Shown piece by piece: positions 1 to 7,368 of a DNA stretch of 16,911 bases; the stretch's first letter is position 1, and each line of letters opens with the position of its first letter. The position numbers were made by a program, and so were the translations under genes. Origin of the DNA: Deltaproteobacteria bacterium (GTDB lineage: Bacteria; Desulfobacterota; SM23-61); contig JAPLIW010000376.1 of assembly GCA_026388915.1 (NCBI GenBank), positions 1 to 16,911 on the forward strand. Reading direction: 5' to 3'. Below the pieces are notes generated by a model that saw only the letters and a list, made by a program, of their open reading frames with translations, had not been told where the DNA came from and made no database searches.

Positions 1-977
1 AACTCCGCCGGATCATTGAATCTCGAAACTTCACCGAAGGCCCAGGGTCTGTTTCCTGCCAGGAAGTCATCCCCGCCTACCGGAAGTATTTGGTGGAGAA
101 CATCCGCCTTCAGAGAAAAATCAAGGTGGTCATTGACAGCGGCAACGGGACGGGCGGCCTGGTGGCCCCGAAAATTCTTAGGGACCTGGGCTGCGAGGTG
201 ATTGATCTCTATTCCGAAGTGGACGGCCGCTTTCCCAACCACCATCCCGACCCTACCATCCCGGAATACTTGAAGGACCTGATCGCCAAAGTAAAAGAGA
301 CCGGGGCCGAAGTGGGGATCGGCTATGACGGGGATGCCGACCGGATGGGGGCCGTGGACCACCGGGGAAACATCATCTGGGGAGACCAGTTGATGATTCT
401 CTTCTCCCGCCAGGTCCTGAAAACCCATCCCGGGGCCACTATTGTTTCCGAAGTGAAATGCTCCCAGAACCTCTACGACGACATTGCCAGGAATGGAGGG
501 CGAGGGATCATGGGGCAGGCCGGTCATTCCCTCCTCAAGAAGCGAATGAGGGAGGAAAAGGCGCTTCTCGGGGGAGAGATGAGCGGGCATATCTTTTTCG
601 CGGACCGATATTTCGGCTACGACGATGCCATCTACGCCTCCTGCCGGCTGCTGGAGATCATCTCCCAGACGGACAAGCGGATCTCCGAGCTTCTCGGCGA
701 TGTGCCGAAGGCCTACAACACTCCCGAGATCCGCGTGGATTGTCCGGACGACCGGAAGTTTTCCATCGTCGAGAAGGTCAAAGAGTCTTTCCGCAGGGAA
801 TACCCCGTCGTGGATGTGGACGGAGTTCGGGTTATCTTCCCGGACGGATGGGGCCTGGTCCGGGCCTCCAACACGCAGCCCGCCCTGGTGCTCCGCTTCG
901 AAGCCCGAACCCCGGAGAGGCTCCAGGAAATCCGGGCGCTGGTGGAGAAGAGAGTGGAGGAACTATCCAAAGAATAA
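1..977 (+). CDS. Phosphomannomutase/phosphoglucomutase, 3' part (5' end outside window)
   Basis: Alpha-D-phosphohexomutase that interconverts hexose-6-phosphate and hexose-1-phosphate (mannose and/or glucose) in the cytoplasm, feeding GDP-mannose and polysaccharide synthesis. The reading frame is open to the left edge (codons start at base 3), so the N-terminal domain with the phosphoserine active-site loop is missing here. Visible are the Mg-binding loop DGDADR (about 327-344), the sugar-specificity loop GEMSGHIFF (about 577-603) and the C-terminal phosphate-binding loop RASNTQPALVLRFEA, which together are diagnostic of the PMM/PGM (AlgC/ManB) family. A later in-frame ATG at 90 is internal to the domain and is not the real start. 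The next gene makes GDP-mannose, which favours the mannose role, but PMM versus PGM specificity cannot be decided from sequence alone. Confidence 0.93.
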   Translation, partial: LRRIIESRNFTEGPGSVSCQEVIPAYRKYLVENIRLQRKIKVVIDSGNGTGGLVAPKILRDLGCEVIDLYSEVDGRFPNHHPDPTIPEYLKDLIAKVKETGAEVGIGYDGDADRMGAVDHRGNIIWGDQLMILFSRQVLKTHPGATIVSEVKCSQNLYDDIARNGGRGIMGQAGHSLLKKRMREEKALLGGEMSGHIFFADRYFGYDDAIYASCRLLEIISQTDKRISELLGDVPKAYNTPEIRVDCPDDRKFSIVEKVKESFRREYPVVDVDGVRVIFPDGWGLVRASNTQPALVLRFEARTPERLQEIRALVEKRVEELSKE

Positions 978-983
978 AACCGC

Positions 984-1036
984 ATCCCCCCCACCCTAAC
1001 CATCCCCCTCGAGGGGGGAGGGGAGGGAGGGGGTGA
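984..1036. repeat. C-rich/G-rich inverted repeat between manB-like and manC-like genes
   Basis: The C-run-rich left half and G-run-rich right half form an imperfect hairpin centred on CTCGAG. The core CCCCCTCGAGGGGG (1004-1017) is a perfect 14-base palindrome, and the outer arms pair CCCCCCACCC-type sequence with GGGAGGGAGGGGGTG-type sequence. There is no downstream T run, so it is not a standard intrinsic terminator. It resembles the short palindromic intergenic repeats scattered in the rest of this window. Function unknown. Confidence 0.7.
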
Positions 1037-1074
1037 TTTCGTGCTTCGAATTTCGGGATTAAAGAAGTGTAACC

Positions 1075-2178
1075 ATGAAAAAAAAGCCGGATGTCTATGC
1101 GGTGATCATGGCCGGCGGCGGCGGGACGCGTTTCTGGCCCTGGAGTCGGGAGACGCGACCCAAGCAGGTCCTTCCCATTCTTTCTCCCCGGGCCATGATC
1201 CGGGAGACGGTGGACCGTATCCAGCCCCTGGTCCCCCCGGAAAGGACCCTTATCGTCACCTCCCGCTCCCAGGCCCGGCAGCTTCACCGGGAAGTTCCCC
1301 GGATCCCGCCGGAAAACCTTCTCCTCGAGCCGGTGGGAAAAAACACGGCCCCCTGTCTCGGCCTGGCGGCGGTGCACGTCCAGAGGACGGATCCCGATGC
1401 AGTGCTGATCGTTCTGCCGGCAGATCACTATATCGGGGCCCCCGATCAATTTCTGCACACCCTGCAAAGGGCGGCCGAATTTGCTTCCCGCGAAGAATAC
1501 CTCATCACCCTGGGAATCACGCCGACCGGCCCGGAGACGGGATACGGATATATCCAGAAAGGCCCGGTCCTCGGCCGGGTCGGGCAAACGGAGGTCTTCC
1601 GGGCCAAGGCCTTTCGGGAAAAGCCCACCCTGCAGAAAGCCAAGGCCTACCTGCGTCGGGGAGATTACCTTTGGAACAGCGGTATGTTCATCTGGAGGGT
1701 AGGGGTATTTTTAGAGGCCCTGGAAAAATGTCTCCCCCGGCTTCACCGGGATATGCAAGAGCTGAAAGCCTCCCTGGGAAAACGGAGGGAGCGGAAGGTC
1801 CTGGAGAAGGTGTACTCCCGGTGCTCTTCCATTTCCGTCGACTACGGAGTTATGGAGAAGGCCCCGAACGTGGCCTTGATCGAAGCCCGGTTCGGCTGGA
1901 GCGATGTGGGAAGCTGGTCCGTCCTGGGAAACATCTGCCCCCAGGACCCGCAGGGAAACGTCCGGATCCAGAGGGGGGGGAAGGGAAGGATCGTCACGAT
2001 CGACAGTTCGGGCTGTGTCATCCGCAGTGAAAAGAACCTTATCGCGGTCCTCGGGTTGAAGGACATCGTGGTGGCGGAAGCCGGAGACGCCATCCTGGTC
2101 TGCCCCCGGGACCGGTCCCAGGACGTCCGCTACATCCTCCAGGAGCTGAAGGAAAGGGGATGGAAGGATTATCTGTAA
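1075..2178 (+). CDS. manC: Mannose-1-phosphate guanylyltransferase (GDP-mannose pyrophosphorylase)
   Basis: Makes GDP-mannose from mannose-1-phosphate and GTP. The 367-residue protein has the nucleotidyltransferase signature GGGGTRFWPWSRETRPKQ (residues 14-31), EPVGKNTAP (85-93), LPADH (114-118), PETGYGYI (153-160), a REKP sugar-binding motif (181-184), WNSGMF (200-205) and DVGSW (277-281), the expected order for the family. Its length matches the single-domain form; the cupin phosphomannose isomerase domain of bifunctional ManC/AlgA is absent. It lies 97 bases after the phosphohexomutase and is probably co-transcribed, giving mannose-6-P to GDP-mannose in two steps. The start ATG is chosen because the signature begins 13 residues in. 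The ribosome-binding site (AAAGAAG-like) is weak. Confidence 0.95.
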   Translation: MKKKPDVYAVIMAGGGGTRFWPWSRETRPKQVLPILSPRAMIRETVDRIQPLVPPERTLIVTSRSQARQLHREVPRIPPENLLLEPVGKNTAPCLGLAAVHVQRTDPDAVLIVLPADHYIGAPDQFLHTLQRAAEFASREEYLITLGITPTGPETGYGYIQKGPVLGRVGQTEVFRAKAFREKPTLQKAKAYLRRGDYLWNSGMFIWRVGVFLEALEKCLPRLHRDMQELKASLGKRRERKVLEKVYSRCSSISVDYGVMEKAPNVALIEARFGWSDVGSWSVLGNICPQDPQGNVRIQRGGKGRIVTIDSSGCVIRSEKNLIAVLGLKDIVVAEAGDAILVCPRDRSQDVRYILQELKERGWKDYL

Positions 2179-2194
2179 ACTGCACTTCGAACTC

Positions 2195-2230
2195 CGTAAG
2201 GGCGACCCGCCGGGTCGCCCTTACGAGCTT
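2195..2230 (+). repeat. Perfect 14-bp hairpin with short T run; REP-like palindrome and possible terminator
   Basis: Bases 2195-2208 and 2212-2225 pair over 14 bp (GTAAGGGCGACCC against GGGTCGCCCTTAC plus an outer C-G pair) around a GCC loop. A run of five T (2229-2233) follows a few bases after the stem, so it may end the manC-side transcript, though the spacing is loose for an intrinsic terminator. The core is very similar to the palindrome at 16585-16612 (GTAGGGGCG...CGCCCCTAC), which suggests a dispersed repeat family. Confidence 0.75.
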
Positions 2231-2247
2231 TTTGGGCTAATGTTGTT

Positions 2248-2982
2248 ATGCTTATCATTCCCGCCATCGACATCCGGGGAGGAAAATGCGTCCGTCTCTT
2301 CCAGGGCAACTACGGGAAAGAGACCGTGTACGGGGAAGACCCCGCCGCCATGGCGGAGAAATGGGTCTCTCAGGGCGCCCGGTTCCTCCATGTGGTTGAC
2401 CTGGATGGCGCCCGGGAAGGGGTTCCGCGCAACCGCACCGCGATCCAGGCCATCGCCCGGAAGTCTTCCGTCCCGGTGGAAGTGGGCGGAGGAATCCGGG
2501 ATCTCGCGGCCGTCGAGGACTACTTCTCTTCGGGCATCGAACGGGTGATCCTGGGGACTGCCGCTTACTCCAACCCCGATTTTCTCAAGGCGGCCTGTGA
2601 CCGGTGGCCGGGACGGATCGCCGTCGACATCGCGGCGAAGCTGGGGAAAGCGGCCGTCTCGGGCTGGACCGAAGAAACCCCTATCTCCGCCGCAGACCTG
2701 GCCCGGAAGTGCGAAGAGCTGGGCGCCGCGGTCATCATCTACACCGACATCCAGCGGGATGGAACCCAGAAAGGGGTCAACCGGAGAGATACCCGAAAGT
2801 TGGCCCGGTCGTTGAAGATCCCGGTCATCGCTTCCGGAGGGGTTTCCACCCTGGAAGACATCCAGGCCCTCCTCCCCCTGGAGAAGGATGGGGTGAAGGG
2901 CGTGATTGTGGGAAGAGCCCTGTATGCGGGAACCTTGAACCTTCCCGAAGCCCTTCGGATCACGACTACAGAGAAAGCTTAA
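2248..2982 (+). CDS. hisA: HisA, phosphoribosylformimino-AICAR ribotide isomerase
   Basis: Catalyses the Amadori rearrangement of ProFAR to PRFAR in histidine synthesis (TIM barrel, cytoplasm). The 244-residue protein is of normal length and starts at the usual place (MLIIPAID). The catalytic acid/base pair is in place: Asp8 in PAIDIRGGK and Asp127 in IAVDIAAKLG. The two phosphate-binding segments are VEVGGGIR (78-84) and VIASGGVST in the second half, and YTDIQRDG is also conserved. The stop is one base before the hisF start, so the two are translationally linked. Neither hisH (the glutaminase partner of HisF) nor hisB is in view, so the his genes are at least partly dispersed. The Shine-Dalgarno sequence is weak. 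Confidence 0.97.
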   Translation: MLIIPAIDIRGGKCVRLFQGNYGKETVYGEDPAAMAEKWVSQGARFLHVVDLDGAREGVPRNRTAIQAIARKSSVPVEVGGGIRDLAAVEDYFSSGIERVILGTAAYSNPDFLKAACDRWPGRIAVDIAAKLGKAAVSGWTEETPISAADLARKCEELGAAVIIYTDIQRDGTQKGVNRRDTRKLARSLKIPVIASGGVSTLEDIQALLPLEKDGVKGVIVGRALYAGTLNLPEALRITTTEKA

Positions 2983-2983
2983 A

Positions 2984-3817
2984 ATGCTGGCCAAGCGGAT
3001 CATCCCTTGCCTCGACGTAAAAGACGGGCGGGTGGTAAAAGGAACCAACTTCATCCATTTGCGCGATGCCGGCGACCCGGTGGAAAACGCCCGGGTGTAC
3101 GACGAACAGGGCGCGGACGAGTTGACCTTTCTGGACATCACCGCTTCCCATGAACGCCGGAAAATCCTTCTCGAGGTGGTCCGCCGGACCGCGGAAGAGG
3201 TGTTCATGCCCCTGACCGTGGGCGGAGGAATCCGCACCCTGGAGGATATCCGGGAGCTTCTCCAGGCCGGCGCCGACAAAGTCTCCTTGAATACCGCCGC
3301 CGTGCAGAAACCGGACCTCGTCCGGGAGGCCTCGGAAAAATTCGGCAGCCAGTGCATCGTGGTGGCCATCGATGCCAAAAGGAGGCCGGCGGAAGGCGGG
3401 CTCTGGGCCCGGGCGGAGGAGATCGCCAGAGGAGGAAAGGGGGATGAGCTGGCCGCCCTGGGAAATCGGATCTCCTGGGAAGTTTATACCCATGGAGGCC
3501 GTACGCCGACCGGCATCGATGCCCTGGAATGGGCCCGGAAAGTCGAGGAATGGGGCGCCGGGGAGATCCTTCTCACCAGCATGGACCGGGACGGGACCAG
3601 GGAAGGATACGACATCCCCCTGACTCGAACCTTCTCCGACTCCCTGACCATTCCCATCATTGCCTCCGGCGGAGCGGGAACGATGGAACACCTGCTGGAC
3701 GCTCTGATTCAGGGCAGGGCCGATGCCGTCCTGGCGGCTTCCATATTCCATTTCCGGCAACATACCGTCCAGGAAGTAAAGGATTACCTGAGGGGCGAAG
3801 GCGTATTGATGCGATAA
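2984..3817 (+). CDS. hisF: HisF, imidazole glycerol phosphate synthase cyclase subunit, with an extra segment
   Basis: Cyclase subunit of IGP synthase: uses ammonia from HisH to convert PRFAR into IGP and AICAR, the latter linking to purine synthesis. Catalytic Asp11 (CLDVKDGRVVKG) and Asp130 (VVAIDAK) sit at exactly the canonical positions, and LTVGGGIR, SLNTAAV, LLTSMDRDGT and IIASGGAGT are all present. At 277 residues it is about 25 longer than the usual 250-256. The surplus lies at residues about 134-164 (3383-3475), between AIDAKR and WEVYTHGGR, where ordinary HisF has only a few residues (VDGE in the Thermotoga enzyme). The extra piece is charged and rich in A, G, E and R, so probably a helical or flexible loop on the catalytic face. 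The frame is intact through it, so the gene looks functional. Confidence 0.96.
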   Translation: MLAKRIIPCLDVKDGRVVKGTNFIHLRDAGDPVENARVYDEQGADELTFLDITASHERRKILLEVVRRTAEEVFMPLTVGGGIRTLEDIRELLQAGADKVSLNTAAVQKPDLVREASEKFGSQCIVVAIDAKRRPAEGGLWARAEEIARGGKGDELAALGNRISWEVYTHGGRTPTGIDALEWARKVEEWGAGEILLTSMDRDGTREGYDIPLTRTFSDSLTIPIIASGGAGTMEHLLDALIQGRADAVLAASIFHFRQHTVQEVKDYLRGEGVLMR

Positions 3818-3889
3818 AGGCAATCTTTTCGTTGGCTTATCGAATTTTGAGGATTTTCCCCCGCTCGAAGAAGCCCCCCAAAAATTCCT

Positions 3890-3918
3890 TTGACTTTCTA
3901 ACTATTTTCAATTAAAAT
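3890..3918 (+). promoter_or_regulatory. Sigma-70-type promoter upstream of rpsU
   Basis: TTGACT (3890-3895), a 17-base spacer, then TAAAAT (3913-3918): five of six consensus bases in each box with ideal spacing, in a locally AT-rich region. The expected transcription start is near 3925, about 160 bases before rpsU. Inferred from sequence only. Confidence 0.65.
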
Positions 3919-3959
3919 TATTTATTTACAGGCCTTGGCCAAAAGCGCACAAGGTATTT

Positions 3960-4002
3960 CCATGGAACCGCTTTCCCAGCGGTACTCTCGTGGATTTTTT
4001 TT
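3960..4002 (+). terminator. Intrinsic-terminator-like hairpin in the rpsU leader (or hisF terminator)
   Basis: The inner stem ACCGCT (3967-3972) / AGCGGT (3978-3983) has loop TTCCC. An outer stem CCATGGA (3960-3966) pairs with bases 3986-3993 with small bulges. It is followed by eight T (3995-4002). It could terminate read-through from hisF or act as an attenuator for transcripts starting near 3925. Confidence 0.7.
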
Positions 4003-4087
4003 GCTTTACCCGAAACCCAATCTTTTCAAAATTTTCGTGATTATATAAATTTCAAATATCCGGCTGTCTGGAGGGAGGCGAAAATGA

Positions 4088-4285
4088 ATGCCGGGGGTCA
4101 AAATTAAAGAAGGGGAATCCTTCGAAAATGCCCTGAAACGCTTTAAGAAGCAGTGCGAAAAGGCGGGGATTCTTTCCGAAATCCGCAAACGGGAGCATTA
4201 CGAAAAACCCAGCGTGAAGAGGAAAAAGAAGGCCCTGGCCGCGCGGAAGCGGGCCATGAAGCGCATGCGCATTTACGAAGATTAA
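4088..4285 (+). CDS. rpsU: 30S ribosomal protein S21
   Basis: Small basic ribosomal protein S21, part of the 30S platform near the 3' end of 16S rRNA. The 65-residue product has the typical pattern: N-terminal GVKIKEGESFENALKRFKKQCEKAGIL, then a very basic tail rich in K and R (KRKKKALAARKRAMKR). A strong purine-rich Shine-Dalgarno (GGAGGGAGG, about 4070-4078) precedes it. An ATG four bases upstream (4084) is in another frame and meets a stop after seven codons, so 4088 is taken as the start. It is the first gene of the rpsU-yqeY-mutS2-dnaG-rpoD cluster and is separated from hisF by a leader with its own promoter. Confidence 0.95.
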   Translation: MPGVKIKEGESFENALKRFKKQCEKAGILSEIRKREHYEKPSVKRKKKALAARKRAMKRMRIYED

Positions 4286-4293
4286 TCCAGCAC

Positions 4294-4752
4294 ATGACGC
4301 TAAAAGAAAAAATCGGCCACGATTACAACGAGGCGCTGAAGGCTCGGGATGAGCGAAGGCTGTCCGCTCTGCGTTTGCTCCGGACCGAGGCCAAAAAGCG
4401 CGAAGTCAGCGGGCAGAGGAAAGAGCTCACGGACGCCGAGGTCATAGAAACCATCTCCTCCCTCGCCAAGCAACGACGGGAGTCCATCCGCCTTTTTGCC
4501 GAGGGCGGACGCCAGGACCTGGTGGAGAAGGAAGAGGCGGAACTCAAAGTCCTTCTCGCCTACCTCCCCCAGGCCCTGACACCTGCCGAACTGGAAGAAC
4601 TCATCAGACAGGTGATGCAGGAAACCCAGGCCTCCGGCCCCAAGGACCAGGGGAAGGTCATGAAGGCCATCATGCCCCAGGTTACGGGCCGGGCGGATGG
4701 GAAGATGGTCAGCGAGATGGTCAAGCAGGCATTGTCCAAAGTGGCGGGCTGA
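4294..4752 (+). CDS. yqeY: GatB/YqeY domain protein
   Basis: The 152-residue protein belongs to the YqeY family, which is homologous to the C-terminal tRNA-contacting domain of the amidotransferase subunit GatB. Its exact role is unsettled; association with tRNA or amidotransferase is an inference from the family. It has the typical beginning (MTLKEKIGHDYNEALKARD, followed by LSALRLLRTEAKKREV), the central SSLAKQRRESIRLFAEGGRQDLVEKEEAELKVLLAYLPQ segment, and the C-terminal GKVMKAIMPQVTGRADGKMVSEMVKQAL. The frame stays open upstream into rpsU, but the family N-terminus and length fix the start at ATG 4294, eight bases after the rpsU stop. The ribosome-binding site is poor, so translation may be coupled to rpsU. 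Confidence 0.92.
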   Translation: MTLKEKIGHDYNEALKARDERRLSALRLLRTEAKKREVSGQRKELTDAEVIETISSLAKQRRESIRLFAEGGRQDLVEKEEAELKVLLAYLPQALTPAELEELIRQVMQETQASGPKDQGKVMKAIMPQVTGRADGKMVSEMVKQALSKVAG

Positions 4753-5040
4753 GAGTTTTTCTGCACCGGCTCGCCTCCGAATCATCCCGAGGCCCTGACA
4801 ACGCGAACCTTTACTTCTCGGCATCGAGCGGGCAACTCCATAGGTCAAAGGGCTGAACCCTATCCCGGCCACGGAACGCAGGGACGGCGAATACCCTTTT
4901 CCCAGTCCTCACCTTTCGATCAACGAACATCCTTCGCCGTTTATTCTGGACCTCCCCTCTGGGGGGAAGCGACCTGGGAGCCTTTTGTAAAAAAGGGAGA
5001 GTCCGCTGCGGATATTCTTTCGGCGGCTTAGAGCGGGTCC
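4753..5040. other. 288-base gap with no recognised gene
   Basis: No ORF here looks real. A minus-strand open frame (4811-5056) overlaps the mutS2 start and is rich in R and P with no family resemblance. Several inverted repeats are visible: ACGGCGAA (4884-4891) with TTCGCCGT (4933-4940), AGGG/CCCT around 4848-4862, and a CCCCTCTGGGG hairpin near 4974. I tested the sequence by eye against the c-di-GMP, TPP, fluoride and cobalamin riboswitch hallmarks and found no match. In related clusters a cvpA gene can occupy this spot; none is present. Confidence 0.5.
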
Positions 5041-7365
5041 ATGGAGGAACGGTCACTCCGGATCTTAGAATTTCATCTTTTTCTGCAGGATCTGCAGACC
5101 CGCGCGTCTTCCGAGGTGGGGCAGGCCCGGTGTCTGGCTCTGCGCCCTTCGCCGTGCAGGGAGGAAGTCGAAAGACGCCTGTGCGAAGTCGCCGAGGCCT
5201 CCGACCTCCTGAAATTGGAAGGGGATATCCCCCTGGGAGGGCTGCCGGAAGTCCGCCCCTTCCTCCACCAGGTTCGAGCCGAAGGGACCTGCCTGCCGCC
5301 CGAGAGCCTGCTTCAGATCAAGAGCGCGGCGGCGGCCGCGGAAAGGGGCAAGGTATTTCTGGGGAAGGCCGAGTCCTTTCACCCCCTGCTCCAAGAATGG
5401 GAGGAGAAGATCCCCGACCTGCGGGGCCTTCAGGAGGAGCTTCACTCGGCCATCGGCCCTCGGGGAGAGATTCTGGATTCGGCCAGCCCCGAGCTTCGCC
5501 GTCTCCGCCGGGAGATTTCTCTGGTGCGGGCGCGGATCCGCCAGGCCCTGGAGGGTCTCTGGGAGAAAGAGGAACTCCGCAAGATCTTCCAGGAGCAGAT
5601 CATCACCCTGCGCAGCGAGCGGTACGTTTTGGCGGTCAAGGCGGAGTTCAAGAATACTCTGCCGGGAATCATCCATGACCATTCCCAATCGCGGGCCACG
5701 TTCTTCATCGAGCCCCTTGCCACCCTGGAGGAGAACAACGAGCTCAACATACTCCTCCAGGATGAAAAGGAAGAAGAGCGGCGCATCCTTCTTGACCTGA
5801 CCGCGCGGGTGCGGGAGGAGGCGGGGGAGATCAGCCGGGCCGTGGAAGTCCTCGGCCATCTGGACCTGGTCTTCGCCAAGGCCAAATGGGCGCAGGCCTG
5901 CGGCGCCACCATCCCCCTGTTGAATGAAGAGGGCCGCTGGCATCTGCGGGACGCCCGGCACCCCCTGCTGGGGCCCAAGGCCGTCCCCATCGACCTCCTT
6001 CTGAACCGGGGACAGACCACCCTGGTCATCACCGGGGCCAACACCGGAGGGAAGACCGCCGCGCTGAAAACCCTGGGGCTCCTGACCCTCATGGCCCAGA
6101 GCGGGGTGCCCATCCCCGCCGCCGACGGGAGCGAGGCGCCGGTCCTGGGAAAGGTCTTTGCCGACATCGGCGACGAACAGAATCTGCAGGAGAACCTGAG
6201 CACCTTTTCGGCTTGGGTCCGATCGGTCGCCAAGATCCTGCAGGAAGCGGATTCCTCCTCCCTGGTTCTTCTGGACGAAGTGGGGGGCGGAACGGACCCG
6301 GTGGAGGGGGCGGCTTTGACCATGGCTCTCCTCGACGGGCTCCGCAGCCGGGGGGCAAAGACCCTGGTCACCACCCATCTTCACCTCTTAAAGGCTTACG
6401 GGGCGATTCATCCCGACGTGGTCAATGTCTCGGTGGAGTTCGACCCCAGGACCCTGCGGCCGACCTACCGCCTGATCTACGGCCGTCCGGGCGAGAGTCA
6501 TGCCCTTCTCATGGCCGAAAAATGGGGACTCCCCCATGAGCTGGTCCAGCAGGCCCAGGGATACCTGGGTGAAGGGGAACGCAAGGTGAGTCAGCTCCTC
6601 CAGAACCTGGAGCAGACCCAGCACGAGATGGAGACCAGGCTCCAAGAGGCGGAGGAGATGAAGCGGGAGGCCGAGGGTCTGCGGAGGCATACCGAAGCCT
6701 TCCGGGCCCAGACCCGCAAGGAAGAGGAACGGCTTCTCCTCCAGACCCGGGAAGAAGCCCGGGCCATGGTCCGGGAGGCCCGGGAGGACCTGCGCCGGCT
6801 GATCAATGAATTCAAGGCCAAGGGCCGGACCGACCTGCACCGCCTCGGCGGGGAGATCCAGGCCGAGGAGAAAAAGCTCGATGAGTGGGCGTCGAAGAAA
6901 AGCGAAGAGGTTGGGTCCCAAGACGGACGCTATTCTTCTCCGCCCCCTCAGGATTCTCCGCCGGCGACCCTGTCCCGCCTGAAGGAAGCCTTTGCTCAAC
7001 GGTCGGGGAAGAGGGCCGCGAAAGGAACCCGGCGCGGCCCCATCGACTACCACATCCCCTCGGCCAGGCGGGAGATCAAGGTGATCGGCCTGCGCGTGGA
7101 AGAAGCGCTTCCCCTGGTGGACAAGGCCATTGACGAGGCTTTCCTGGGAGGCCTGAAGGAGCTGGAAGTCATCCACGGGTCGGGCACCGGCCGGCTTCGT
7201 CAGGCCATCCGGGACTATCTGCGGGAACACGGTTCGGTGAAGTCTTTTTTCCCCGGAGGCCCGGGCCGGGGGGGAAACGGCGTGACAGTGGTGGAAATCG
7301 GTCCCGCCCCCGCGGATCGTCCGGCCCATCGCCGGCCGAACAAAATGGGGGCCGAACGCGGGTGA
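5041..7365 (+). CDS. mutS2: MutS2 family ATPase (SMR domain, KOW segment not seen)
   Basis: MutS2 proteins bind branched DNA and, in some bacteria, stalled or collided ribosomes (RqcU); they do not act in mismatch repair. The 774-residue protein has the N-terminal core and clamp helices (1-320), Walker A GANTGGKT (332-339, usually GPNTGGKT), the LSTFS motif (386-390), Walker B LVLLDE (408-413) followed by VGGGTDPVEGAAL, TTHLH (444-448), a long coiled coil (about 510-625) and a C-terminal SMR domain (about 672-754) with HGSGTGRLR (712-720). Two departures are visible. The usual KOW-like beta segment between coiled coil and SMR is replaced by a P/S/R-rich linker (626-670). The SMR N-terminal LDLRG motif reads IKVIG (679-683). 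The start at 5041 aligns with the family N-terminus, and an in-frame TAG lies at 5029. Confidence 0.95.
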   Translation: MEERSLRILEFHLFLQDLQTRASSEVGQARCLALRPSPCREEVERRLCEVAEASDLLKLEGDIPLGGLPEVRPFLHQVRAEGTCLPPESLLQIKSAAAAAERGKVFLGKAESFHPLLQEWEEKIPDLRGLQEELHSAIGPRGEILDSASPELRRLRREISLVRARIRQALEGLWEKEELRKIFQEQIITLRSERYVLAVKAEFKNTLPGIIHDHSQSRATFFIEPLATLEENNELNILLQDEKEEERRILLDLTARVREEAGEISRAVEVLGHLDLVFAKAKWAQACGATIPLLNEEGRWHLRDARHPLLGPKAVPIDLLLNRGQTTLVITGANTGGKTAALKTLGLLTLMAQSGVPIPAADGSEAPVLGKVFADIGDEQNLQENLSTFSAWVRSVAKILQEADSSSLVLLDEVGGGTDPVEGAALTMALLDGLRSRGAKTLVTTHLHLLKAYGAIHPDVVNVSVEFDPRTLRPTYRLIYGRPGESHALLMAEKWGLPHELVQQAQGYLGEGERKVSQLLQNLEQTQHEMETRLQEAEEMKREAEGLRRHTEAFRAQTRKEEERLLLQTREEARAMVREAREDLRRLINEFKAKGRTDLHRLGGEIQAEEKKLDEWASKKSEEVGSQDGRYSSPPPQDSPPATLSRLKEAFAQRSGKRAAKGTRRGPIDYHIPSARREIKVIGLRVEEALPLVDKAIDEAFLGGLKELEVIHGSGTGRLRQAIRDYLREHGSVKSFFPGGPGRGGNGVTVVEIGPAPADRPAHRRPNKMGAERG

Positions 7366-7368
7366 AGG

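Larger units (their letters stand above)
3818..4083 (+). other. AT-rich spacer and rpsU leader region
   Basis: About 270 bases with no credible gene. Base composition falls sharply compared with the flanking GC-rich genes. It holds a sigma-70-like promoter (3890-3918), a terminator-like hairpin (3960-4002), and a second AT-rich stretch (TATATAAAT, 4042-4050) that could be a -10 box without a good -35. The rpsU Shine-Dalgarno follows. Promoter and terminator in series suggest either an attenuated leader or a separate short RNA of about 75 bases. Confidence 0.7.

Noticed and set aside
4753..5040. Riboswitch in the gap before mutS2
   Set aside because: Core motifs of the c-di-GMP-I, TPP, fluoride and cobalamin classes were looked for and not found; mutS2 is also not a usual riboswitch target.
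5065..6384. 439-codon minus-strand open frame opposite mutS2
   Set aside because: Antisense shadow of a GC-rich gene with no domain and no ribosome-binding site that would support it.
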